From Clarireedia homoeocarpa (taxonomy: Eukaryota; Ascomycota; Leotiomycetes; Helotiales; Rutstroemiaceae): a stretch of DNA of 64,000 bases. Under the pieces are notes generated by a model. The model searched no databases and was not told where the DNA came from. It worked only from the letters and a program-made list of their open reading frames with translations. A program made the position numbers and the translations under genes. The DNA lies in contig LNKV01000002.1 in NCBI GenBank assembly GCA_001465935.1, positions 1,922,001-1,986,000 on the forward strand, written 5' to 3'. Of this stretch, positions 1 through 10,947 are shown piece by piece (position 1 is the stretch's first letter; every line of letters begins with the position of its first letter).

Positions 1-2751
1 TTGGTGTTTCGACGAGTGGTGGACTTGATCTTGATGTGCGACTTCACCTCATATTGTTTGTTTGCCATTGCCTGCGGAAGTTCTCCCGTCGGTGAACGGC
101 TCATCATGACGATCCTTCGTTGGAGTGCGGGCATAATTCTCGTTCTATTCAACCTTTGGGTCAAGCTCGATGCCCATAGAGTGGTGAAGGACTATGCATG
201 GTACTGGGGTGATTTTTTCTATTTAATCGACCAAGAATTGACTTTCGATGGTGTTTTCGAAATGGCACCTCACCCCATGTACTCTGTTGGATATGCTGGA
301 TATTATGGTATTTCCATGCTTGCTGCAAGCTATAGTGTGCTAGCTATTTCAGTCGTTGCACATATTGCGCAATTCGCATTTCTACTGATCGTAGAAAACC
401 CTCATATCGACAAAACCTATAATGCGCCACCTCCCAGAAAGCACCAAGACAGCCCTACCCACAACGACATTGTACACGCAGATGCAGCGGCCGGTAAAGA
501 TGGTACCGCTGAATTTTCTGAATCGGCAATGCAATCGCATACTCCGCCATTAAATGCACTTCAGCCGTCTGCTGTTCATAATCTCATGGGACTTAGGAAT
601 ATTGATCTTTTCCGCATCACTGATGTTTCCGTCCTCTTACTACAAGCTTACGTCATGCTCATCACCGTCTCCACACCATCAACACCATTCTATCAAGCAC
701 TCTTCGTAATCAACGCGATGGTCTCGCGTTTGTGGTATACCGTTGGTCTTGGATTTATTCTCAACAGACAATCCAATAAGAAAATGTGGACCAGACATTT
801 CGTAAAGTATGGTGATGGTGCTGAAGAAGCCTGGAGACAATGGAAAAGCATGTATCACTTGAGCATGACCATGTGTTACGCAAGCTTCGTTGCCGCAACT
901 TGGAAGATGTACTCGCTACCTTCTGACTGGGCTTATGGACTTGTCTTATTGAGACATGTTATTGGTGCTGGTTTAGTCGCTCTTCAGATTTGGACAGCTA
1001 TCAGTGTCTATGATTCGCTAGGTGAATTTGGGTGGTTCTTTGGTGATTTCTTCTTCGATCAAGCACCCAAACTCACTTACAGTGGCATATACCGTTATCT
1101 CAATAACCCGGAACGTATTATTGGCCTTGCCGGTATTTGGGGGGCCGTCTTGATCACGGGAAGCAAAGCTATTTTCTTCTTGGCTCTTTTAAGCCATACG
1201 CTCACCCTTGGTTTCATCCAATTAGTCGAAAAACCTCATATGCAAAAGCTATATGGTAGAAATCTTCGGCAAGAAGCCGGTCTTTCGAAGAGTATCAGGC
1301 GCTCATTACCCTCTCCATTCCAGAAATGGCAAGGAAATGTTGATCGAGTCTTGGAGGAGACGAGCCATTTCGTTGAAGAATTCCTCGAACACGCTCGGCC
1401 TAAATTTGCTGCTGGTGTCTCCACCATCGTCCGGGATACCTCTGCTCTCTTCAGTCAATACCCGGCACGACTAACACTAACACGCCTCTCACCAGATCTT
1501 GCCGGAATTGACCCAAGAGACTACTCGATTTCTATTGAAGGAACACCATCATCGGCTCTATCACAAGAAACCACTTCTAAAGAAGGTCTAGCAGCTCGCT
1601 TCCCCATAGAACGAACAGATGAATTTAAACCCCTTGTTTTCGAATACGGCGCTCCCATCCGAGTGAAATGGACTGCTCCCGTTAATCATAGCAAAGCAGA
1701 CTGGGTGGGTCTTTACATGGTCGCTGACAATGCCTCCCGCGAAGTAACACGCGTTTCCTCTCAAGGGCGCTGGGTTGCCACCGTCCCGAACGAATACGAA
1801 TCTACACCCGCAGACAATGGAATTATCGTTTCCGACAGACTGGTTTCGGGTGCCCAACGCAAGGATGGTTCGACACAAGACTATGTGGAAGGCGAAATGG
1901 TCTTCGAAGGCGATAAACTATTCTGGACGCAAGGCGTCTTCGAATTCCGCTATCATCACGACGGGAAACACAACGTCATGGCCATCTCACTCCCTTTCGA
2001 AATCCGCATTGGAAAATTCTCCGACGAAGATATCATCCCCGATCCTACGTCACCCCCGGAGATCTTCATTCGTTCAGCCATCGAGCAAGCTCTTCTTCCT
2101 GTTGTACGCAACTGTTTCGACAGAGATCCGGAAATCGCGCCGAATTCGGTCGAGGAAAGTTTTGGCCCGCTGGTTGCGAGAGATGGGAAATATCCGAGAC
2201 GAGTTATATTTGCCGTGCATCAGATGTTTGGAGTGGAGTTTGCGCCTGAGGTGGTTAGGGCGGATGGGAATGTAAGGAATCTGGCTTGGAGGATTGCGAA
2301 TGCTAAGCAGGTTTTGGTATGCAGGACGTCTTTTTGATTCTTGATGTTTGAGTTTCCCCACATTTCTTACTTTTTGGCGTTCACTTTTTATTACTTTTGT
2401 GGGGCATTTTGGGAGAGGCGTATTTGAGCTTATGCTTTGCTCTGGCTATGGATGAGTTGGCATGGTATGGCACAGTATGGCTGGTTGGGAGTTTCTCATT
2501 ATGTTTTGCTAGACGGGCTTTATCCTATTTCATACTAATGATTTTCATTTCATTTCATGTCATTTCCTTTTTCATTTTGTGGGATTTTGAGAAAACAGAA
2601 GAAAGGTATAAGTGAACTGAAAGACTAACGAGTAATGTTATTTTTTCTCCCATTGCAGGCTCCGTATAGTATGTCGAGATCGAGAGGAACTTCTACGCCT
2701 ACTGGTGGTGAGGGGGGCGGGGAGGAGGGGGCTAAGAAGCAAACGGTCTAG
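1..2751 (+). CDS. cho2: Phosphatidylethanolamine N-methyltransferase CHO2 (5' end outside window)
   Basis: This enzyme makes the first methylation of phosphatidylethanolamine in the phosphatidylcholine pathway and sits in the ER membrane. The window opens inside the gene, reading in frame from base 1. The visible part is 802 aa, so roughly the first 150 or more residues of this usually ~950-aa family are missing. The first methyltransferase block shows APHPMYSVGYAGYYG (about residues 95-110 of the fragment) and the second YLNNPERIIGLAGIWG (about 366-381), each inside several hydrophobic segments. A C-terminal soluble domain contains VKWTAPVNHSKADWVGLY. Exon 1 ends at 2316. An intron 2317-2658 (342 bp, GTATGC...TTGCAG, phase 0) is long for this window. 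The last exon 2659-2751 adds a Ser/Gly/Glu-rich tail ending KKQTV. Without the splice the frame stops at 2337 with a tail unlike the family. Identification is secure; the 5' end cannot be judged. Confidence 0.95.
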
Positions 2752-3692
2752 AGAGGATGAGGGGTAATGTTAAGCGTAGGGTTGGAAGAAGTGAGATGAG
2801 AGAGATGAGAGAGATGATTGGGGAGGAAAGAGAGGGGAGGAGCAGCCGTGCAAAGAGAACAAGGAATTGTATATACTCGGTAAGTTGCATAGACTGACTG
2901 CATCAGCCTGACTCGACTCGATATCGTAACGGTAAGCAAAGGACATTGGAGGGCTGTTAGAGTATCGATTCTTCGGACGAAAGGCATGAATGAATTAGAA
3001 ATGGAGAAAGGGAAGCATAAAAAATGGTGGATAAACGTGTGAAGGAGTGGTTGGATTGATATGGACAACGGAGGAGGTACATAAAATTTAGATACCCGCG
3101 CATGTAGTATGCTATGTAGAGAATGGTAGAGGGAGATGAACGAATGAATAAAATATACACAAATTACTGAGTTTATGCAACACTTGTCAAATTGCCGGAT
3201 GTTGCTAAGTATTGCTTACCATTCATTTCAGGATCAACTTCAAACTCGTCGATTCTGTAACTTTTCAATGGATAACCTGATTACCACTTGTTAGCAATGC
3301 CGCAAGTTGTCAATATACAGCGACGTAATCAGTATTGTCTATTATCAGCACCGTCAAACAGAGATCGATATTCACCCAAGGGCCATAATTGCAAATGCAG
3401 AGCCCCTCCATAGCCCTGGGTCAGCATAGTTCCATCAATCTCCCCCTTCAAGATTCATGTTGGCAATCCCTCTGAGAAAGAAAAGCAACACGGAAAACCC
3501 GTGTCAAATATGTATGTAAATAGCAAGATTGGGTCTTCTACTGTCATCACGATACTCCCCATTGGCCCTTTGTACATCACAATTCATCCACCACAAGCAG
3601 ACCAACCAGACCAACCAGCTCTCTCCACTTCCCCTTCCTGCCCATCCATCTCCTCCCTTCTTCATCCTTTTCAATCTCGACCGGCGACCCCG

Positions 3693-5350
3693 AAAACGTC
3701 GACGTGCAACAAACGCATACGCTTCACGTAAACTTAACAAATCGTTAACAAGAGACCCGATGTCAGACCACCCGGTCGGACCTTTATATAGCGCTTGGAG
3801 TACGAAGTATATGCACTGCCCTCTCCAAACCAATGTCAATGGAGTGGGCGAAGTCGCTGGACTGGACTAGGTGGAAATGAACAAGTAAGTTTAGGTATTC
3901 AGCCTTCGTCTCCAAGGAAACGAAATGTTTAAATCATACGAGACGAGAGGAACGAGCATTTTGCCACCGCGCTCGGGGACACCGATATGACAATCTCCAC
4001 CACTACCACCAATAAAACGGGGAATGAAGCTGGAGAGGAGAAACATGCTGGAGGAGAGAGCGCACAGTTCTGAATTGAACGGACATACCGAGACTTTGCG
4101 ATATGCAACAGATGCAGCAAAACACGCGTCTCCCGCATTCATTCGGTAACTTACGATGCGATACAATAGACCCCGCGGGGGAATTCGACAACAAGCAAAG
4201 CAGGCAGACGACCAACAACAACGCCCCACGAGAGCAAAGGAATTAAACCAAACGGAGACACCGAGAACTTGAGACTTGCAACAAAAAATACAAAATTCAG
4301 AAAACAATTCCCCAGGTAGGCAGCAAGCAAAAGATGAGATGGATGGATGGATGGATGGATGGATGGTACGCGACGGCCAGCAGCTCGCGATGTGTATACA
4401 GTAGGCGCCTGTTTGCCTGCCGGCCTATCCCCATGTAAGATCATATTATATATATATAACTTAACCCTACAGGTAGGTACAGCATGACATGAAATGAAAT
4501 GAAATGAAATGAAACGAAGTGAGATAAGACTCATAAACAAACGGTCATGCCGATGAATTGAGACGTGCAACAAATAATTCATGTCTCGAGGGCAATGAAT
4601 AAATAAACGACTGGTTGGTTGATACTGTACGGATCTAGTTCTACTGTATTCATTCATTCGATTGAACTTCCCCGTACTGTATTGTATGTAACCTCCTCTT
4701 TACAGTAACGCATCTATGTAGCTAGACCCTACCTAAGTTACCTACCTACTATTTACTGCACCTTACCCCTTACCCCTTACCTTACCTTACCTTATTCTCA
4801 CACACACACATACAACACACTCACTCAACTAACTAACTAACTGCACCATAACCATTACATACATACATAGCATACATACACACACACATAACATAGAAGC
4901 TTCCACCGCAACCCCTAGAAAAGCGACGACATGCAACAAACCCCTCCCCCCCCCCAAAAATCCAACCAACCCCTTACCCCTCACCCCCTCCAATCCAATC
5001 ACACAGCATACCATAGCCCAAGTTTCTTGGTACCTAACTTACCGTACCTCATAGAAAAGCCAAGTTAGAGAGATTTCTAGAAGTTTTGTCGACTTGCAAC
5101 AAAAAAAAAACATAACAACAACAACAAATACAGATACGGATACGAGAGAGTTCTAGAAGTTAGTTACAAGTTCTGTTCTGCGGGTTACGGGAGCAGCCGA
5201 ATACTTCTAGAAGCCGCCGAACGAACTGAAGAAGCAATATTTGCGGTGGCGAAGTGGGGTGTTGTAGTGTAGTGTAGGTAGGTTAGGGACTTCGGTACTC
5301 CTTGTTACTTACTGTACTGTAGAACTAGTTTGGTGTTGCAACGGCACGAA
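3693..5350. repeat. Dispersed TGCAACA-centred motif, about seven copies
   Basis: Similar 20-40 bp units recur at 3698-3714, 4088-4112, 4261-4288, 4550-4577, 4914-4942, 5076-5110 and, more weakly, 5321-5348. The core is GAC-N-TGCAACAAA, usually preceded by CCGA and a purine-rich AACTT-like stretch. The copies at 4088, 4261 and 4550 also share an upstream AACGG. Spacing is irregular (160-400 bp), so this is not a tandem array. A related GTTGCATCTCAAC string occurs at the donor end of the last pldA intron (5732-5747, minus strand). The function is unknown. Confidence 0.6.
5075..5213. promoter_or_regulatory. Three TTCTAGAAG palindromes (heat-shock-element-like)
   Basis: Exact TTCTAGAAG occurs at 5075-5083, 5151-5159 and 5205-5213. 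TTCnnGAA is the core unit of heat-shock factor sites, but a strong site needs further contiguous nGAAn units, which are not obvious here. No gene start lies nearby (the flanking genes converge), so a role is uncertain. Confidence 0.25.
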
Positions 5351-5637
5351 ATACAATACTGCTCCTCCCCACAAGACATACAAGATTACAGCAGCAAACA
5401 AACTGGACATAACATCATATTATTCCTACTTTCTTCTTTCCCATCCGCATCATAGTTTTACCCGCCAAAGTAAAATAAATACTCAAAAATTAAGGGATTG
5501 TTCATTCATTCATCAATGCAAACCAACCCGCATAAATTCCATTCCATTTCGTTCCATGCACCCAAAACCGCCAACGCCGGGATATCTGCATGCATACAGA
5601 CAGACATACACATATGTATATCTATGATTAGCACTAC

Positions 5638-8580
5638 TCAAGTATAGATAGATTCCGTCCACGAGTTGACTTGAAGACCTGTTTTACTCATTAGTCACAA
5701 TTTGTGAAGAAATCTTATAGGCAGACAGGAGTTGAGATGCAACATACCCGTTTCCGCCATCGGCGCATCCCTCAAAAACTCCAACGGCATCCAGACCAAA
5801 TGTCCTTTAATCTGATCAAGTTTCTGTCGAATCTCCTGTGGCGGTATCATACGGTCATAAATATGACCTGATCTGACGCCCTTAGGTGGGAGGAATTTAT
5901 CATAATCGTCAAAAGTTTTTACTATAACCAACGTTGTTAGTATCTGTCCCATAAATCTCCCTTACATCATGGAATAGAAATAAAGCAAGACGAGAAAACA
6001 CTTACCAAAATTGTCTGGATCAGCATGGAACAATTGTCTGAAGATCTGCGAATTCTTCGTTGCTCTACTAGTCCACATATCCCAGACCTCATCACTTAAA
6101 GGATCTTCGACAAAATTGTAGGTGTCGCCTTCATGGATATCGTTTGGAACATCCGGTGGCTGAGCGTTAGGATCATTTGACGCGTCAAGTTCTTGGGGCT
6201 TCAATAGACCTAGATGTTCTCGCCAGAGATAACGTCTGAGAGTAGCGGCATGATGGCTAGCTTCATAAGGCTGTCCGTTCATGGTACTTGGAATCGTATT
6301 GGTATCAGTCATGACGATAGAAAGCTCACTGTCATGGATACCGAGTTGTGAACGATCGTTGAGGTTAGAACTTCCGCAGATGACTGTCTTGTCGTCGACG
6401 ATTAGAACTTTACCGTGTATGTAAAGTTCCTCTTGGATCCAATTATCGGCTTCACCTTCGAGATCACCCTCCCATGGTTCATCGACAAGGTTGGCTTGTT
6501 CGTGCATGGCATTTTTGGCTACACTGTCGGTACTAGCAGGTGCTTCGTTCGTTCCGGCAGCTTCTGCCTTGGCCTCGAACTTTCGCTTCGCATCGGTCAG
6601 TTTTTCTGCTTCTTCATCTCCCGAATCATCCCGTGGATCGAAAGAACTCTTCAATCCCATCTGCTTATCACGACCACCTTCGTAATCCCGCGAACCTTGA
6701 ATACCTTCGGACATAATTTCTTGTGCTTCGGCCCTCTGTACATCTTGATATTTGACGCCAGATTCTTCTTCCTGCTTCTTAATTTTGCGCGTCACATTCA
6801 GACGATCATATGATCGTAGGTTGAAGAAAAAGATATGGTTTTCGGGGTCGATACCTTGAGCCCTAACTTGCTCAAATATAGAATGTTCACCTCGACAGAT
6901 AGACTTGTATTGATAATCCATAATGGCCCTTGTTCCTGTTGCAGCATCATCTCGAAGGTCGCCTGCGAACCCGGGGATGGATGGGATCAAGACAATGACA
7001 CGGAATTTTCTGCCTTCCTTGCCTGCTCTGACCACAGCATCAACAATAGCTCGCCCAATCGTATTTTTGATAGGCAATTGATGCTCGCCGGTAGCGGTGA
7101 TGAAAAATTGGTTTTCAATGTACACATAGTGTTGAGCGTTTCGGATAAGTTCACTGTAAGCATTTTGGATGCTGTGTTCCGTAAGAATACCGCTAGACCA
7201 ATCGGCGCTGCTCCGCACAACTTGAGCATGAACGGTTCCTTGCTTGCCCAAAGCTTTGGTACTCAATGGGCTTAGTGGGTGGTGGATATACTCTCCAACG
7301 GGATGTTTAGGCCTTTGAACGCCAATTAGATCTTCGTCTTCACCGTCCCGCCCCTCCAGAACCATCCAGTCGAATCGGTCGTCGCGTTTATATTTATCTC
7401 TCTTGACAAAGTTCCATCTGAGAACGAAATGCTCCGCAATATCATAGACACAATCTCCAACAACTCCCATAGCAACGTCGTGCCAGGGCATTCTTCCAAA
7501 TTCGGCTTTAGAGAGCTCATTTTCTTTCCAGTCTTTTACATTTTGGAAGTCCATGACTCGATTATTATTGAAATCTTGCCCTGGCCAAACTTCAGTTGCG
7601 ACGCCTTCGGGATGCACATCAGCAAGTGGATGTTGGTGATTGTCCCAACGACCAAAGCACAAATCTAAACCACCAATGAACGCCAAGTTATAGTCAATCA
7701 CCATAAACTTTTCATGATGTGCCCAATAGAAAGTCATATCTGCAGCATTCTCCAGGACGTTATGATCAGGGTGACGCATGACTTGAATGTTACCGTGCCC
7801 AGGAGATCCTTCGAGACATAGTGCTTGAAGAGCGTGTTTTGTGTGCTCCGAATTGCAGGTAAGCGCAGCCTGTAGAGGGTCAACTTCAACTCAGTTTCAC
7901 GATTAGAACTGCAGACAATACCTCCACTTCACGATATACAATAACATAGATCTTAACGCCTGCTTCTGCTCGTCGTTTGAGAATCTGATCAAGACGCCAT
8001 TCTTGATTGTAGTATGGAGGTCTTCGCATGAAAAGCTCCGGGGAGAGCCACCAATCTGCAATGTATATGGTTTCCTTCGCGGCCTCAAGCGCAACAGAGA
8101 CAGCCTATATTGTATGGTTCAGCTAGCACTGTGGGTGTTTTATTTCAAGCACACTCACCCAGAAGTAATCCCGTCCGTCCACGTACCACTTTATCTTATT
8201 TCCAGGTCTTTCCGGAGCAAACGACTCGAAACGGTGCGATTCCGCAATTCTCGTTCTCTTTGCGTCGGTAATCTTTTCATGTTCTTCGTCGTGTCGATGG
8301 TTTGGATTGAACTGCGGGGATGTCAGTGGATGTTAGACCACGGCGTAGAAAGGAAAACTTACCAGATTCCCAAGCTTTCCAATTTCATGTCTGCGACGCA
8401 ATTAGTTGGTAAGATTCATGGCTGGAGTTTTCCTACTTACTTTTTGTGTATCAAACCTACCTTCACATCATGAAGTTTGGTATCCTTCAATTTATTGCGT
8501 ATAGTAGTCAATGGATTCTTCATCTTGTCCTTGAGCTTCTCTGGGTTCGACCCTCCATCTGTGGGAGCTGAGGTCGACAT
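5638..8580 (-). CDS. pldA: Phospholipase D (PldA type, two HKD motifs)
   Basis: It hydrolyses phosphatidylcholine to phosphatidic acid and choline. The spliced protein is 860 aa from seven exons: 8441-8580, 8363-8390, 8159-8311, 7922-8104, 6006-7869, 5748-5921, 5638-5678. All junctions keep frame, and the last 41-bp exon restores the family-typical end WTESIYT. The two catalytic HxKxxxxD motifs are HEKFMVID (about residue 220) and HGKVLIVD (His 653). The second is followed by GSSNLND. An acidic, Lys-rich linker at about 500-620 separates the halves. The protein lacks the PX and PH domains of yeast Spo14, so it matches the shorter Aspergillus PldA class. The ATG at 8580 is the first ATG in an upstream-open frame. 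Using the nearer donor at 8460 would put a stop right after exon 1, so the GTAAGT at 8440 is used. Confidence 0.93.
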
Positions 8581-9710
8581 CTTGAGCTCGATGAAAGCAA
8601 GCGTCGAGAATTCGCGAAAAAGGTAGACCCAATCTGCGCAAAATTCTAACGTCCTAGTCTGATCTTCGGTCCCTTGGTCTGCGGAGTAGCTGCGAGCTGC
8701 GAGATGTGCTGTACTTGTACTCGCACTCGCACTCAGCTCGCGGAGTAGGTATTTATTGAAAAGTCCAATGCAAACGTGGGGTTTGGATAGCGGGGCACAC
8801 GAGTATCGGATTTCCAAGATTCATCTCGCTTTATCTCGCTTTATCTGGCTTTATCTGGCTTTCTCCACCCCGACCGGGCTTGGTTTTGTTCATCCTTGTG
8901 CCTTATGCCTTGTTTTATCTTGATTTGGTAGAATAATGCTGTTTCGGCTGAATGCGTATGGACTGATGGCGCCATGCTGCTTGCTGCTTGCTGCTGTGAG
9001 GAGCACGATAGTCTTAGTTCTATGATGACGTCATTATGCCGATTGATCCGGGGCCCGATCCGAGGCCCCTTTTTTGAGCTTAGAGCTTATTGTTAAGCTT
9101 AATCCTGCCATACTGAGAATTTTATATTTCATGGCTCTGTTGGGCTGAAATGTTTGTATGTTGCTTCTTCACTTCTTTTCTGGCGCGGCTAATGCTTCGA
9201 TTCATTCCCATTTATTCCCCAACTTCCTGCGTTTTGCTTCGGGAAACCGAGCAAGCTTGGCTAGTGCCAGCTCTCACCATCGAACCAGCAACCACTACTC
9301 ATCTTGCCTACTGTGTGAAGCCATGGAACGCAGCAGATTCTGCAGTTTATCAGGAGCACAATGACCACTTTAGCAGCGTTCAAATTTTTACACGTTAAAT
9401 TTGTGCATTTAGGATGCATTTTCATCTCGACCCTGTTAGTGTTGAACAGCAGTTCTCTGAACAGCTCCTTTCCTTATCAATTCCTGAACACGTACTGAAC
9501 TACCCGTAAAAGGTACATTTGAGGTCTATAAAATCCCATTATAACTTCTCTTTCTATATTCTTAATGGTCAAGTCAACAACCCATACATGTGCATATATC
9601 AGTTCTTCAGTTCGGCAGTTAGCATCTTCCTTATGCTTCATTGTGCGCATAAAAACGCTCTCACAACCGTATAATTTTTCCTCTTACGCAAAACAGACCA
9701 GCGAAACATC
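8581..9710. other. pldA upstream region
   Basis: Gene-free 1.1 kb upstream of pldA. At 8824-8862 there are four imperfect 10-bp tandem units (CTCGCTTTAT / CTGGCTTTAT). At about 8975-8997 there is a short GCTGCTTGCT repeat. I see no other gene. Confidence 0.6.
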
Positions 9711-10107
9711 ATGTCAGAACTACCTGGATTGGCCTATCTTCTCGAGTTTCCACCAGAAATTCGTGTGCTCACCTGGCAACAGGATCTCAAAAGCATACAC
9801 CAGTCGCAAGACGTCCCTAGCGATGACCCCGATAGCGGCTCCAATTTACAAAGTCCTCGGGAACAAGTACCCCTCGCATCTTCGCCAAAGACAAAGCGGA
9901 AGCAAAACTCTTAGAGCCTCCCAAGATGTCATCAACGTCGTCGTCCCATGCGTTGATACCGTTGACACGCGCCCTGGAAACTTCTCTCTCCAGAATGGCA
10001 ACCACAAATATATGGTATTATCCCACAACAAACGATATTTATCTTCCCGCAAAACAACTGTAACGACATTGATTGAACACAATAACACCTCCCAAGTTGC
10101 ACATTGA
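9711..10107 (+). pseudogene. Decayed 2EXR-domain gene
   Basis: The first frame opens with ATG at 9711 and reads LEFPPEIRVLTW, the typical start of a 2EXR domain (LPxEIRxxIW). It stops at 9911. The next expected block, an IPSLLHTNREAR-like string, appears shifted into another frame as YPSHLRQRQSGSKTLR near 9873-9915. The third block (FYFNPxxDTLFL type) appears in the remaining frame as WYYPTTNDIYLP near 10012-10047. The order and spacing match the intact 2EXR protein at 53990-55006, so this looks like one ancestral gene broken by at least two frame changes. No simple introns rescue it. Unspliced introns or a chance match remain possible. Confidence 0.4.
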
Positions 10108-10947
10108 TTACCTACTGGGTAAAATTTCCAACTTTCGAAGCTAGAATTTACCGTTGAAAAAGCACGAATAACTCAACGCCAACTCTTCCAAGCAGCCTTC
10201 TGAGGGCAGTTTAGCAAGCCTAATGGGATTTCCAAATAGCTTTTTCGTTTGAGGAATATCATCGTGCGGGTGTAGCTCAGCGCCGGAGCCTTGTATGTAG
10301 AGAGCTTTGGCTGGAGGGAGCATTGCTAAAGGAATCTCTAGGATCTAGGATAGTCTTCTGCTTAGCACATGCTTCTCACTAAACAAATTACGATTGATTT
10401 CCCCATCCCTCTGACTATCACAGTCTCCTATCACGCGTCCTTTCTTTCTTTCTCGTAGCTTTCTGTATTTCATACCGAGATGGAATTCCTTCAGACTGCT
10501 CACTCTTCAAGCAAACCGTGATAGCATCCTGCACTCGCAAAAATAATTTCAAATGTAATCCAAATCCGAACAGATAGAGCTGCCTCTGTAGGTGTCCCTG
10601 TATCTTTAGAAAATAAGATTAAATAAGTAGCAACGTATTGATCACAGATATAAGAAGTTTATACGAAGTAATAAGAATAGCGTGGCCTCATGAAGAATAC
10701 AAAGTCAGAGCTTCTGCTAACTTTAGCCAAGAGTTCTGCTACATTCGCTATTCTTCTCTGAAGCGGCCGCTTGCTTACATAATTACATTAAATAACCAAT
10801 TAAATCATAGGTAGGGTTAAGCGAATGAATCGCCGCCGCCCGCCCAGATGCTGATGAACTTTGATCCCGAGAAATTATCAGTGCCACATATGCTGGAGTT
10901 GTGTGAATAACTACAACGCAAGTTATTCTCTCCAAACCTTCTGCGCC
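10108..10947. other. Intergenic region upstream of SPF1
   Basis: About 840 bp without a gene I can support. A 60-codon minus-strand frame at 10141-10323 has no recognisable features. A NotI-like GCGGCCGC lies at about 10764. The last 100 bp should contain the SPF1 promoter, but no clear motif stands out. Confidence 0.55.

Larger units (their letters stand above)
2752..5637. other. Convergent intergenic region CHO2/pldA with repeats
   Basis: This 2.9 kb lies between two gene 3' ends and shows no convincing gene. It contains simple repeats: (GGAT)n near 4338-4366, (GAAAT)n 4491-4513, CTTACC-rich 4758-4793, CA-rich tracts 4797-4890 and a C8+ run near 4946. It also holds at least seven copies of a TGCAACA-centred motif and three TTCTAGAAG palindromes, listed separately. 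A cysteine-rich open frame at 3891-4657 (-) has no recognisable domain and overlaps the simple repeats. Confidence 0.7.

Noticed and set aside
3891..4657. Cysteine-rich minus-strand open frames, at first like a small secreted protein
   Set aside because: No signal peptide at the start, overlap with simple repeats, and no splice structure. The similarity between parts comes from the TGCAACA repeat.
4751..4800. CTTACC/CCTTACCCC repeats resembling telomeric DNA
   Set aside because: Filamentous ascomycete telomeres are TTAGGG. The tract is short, irregular and internal.
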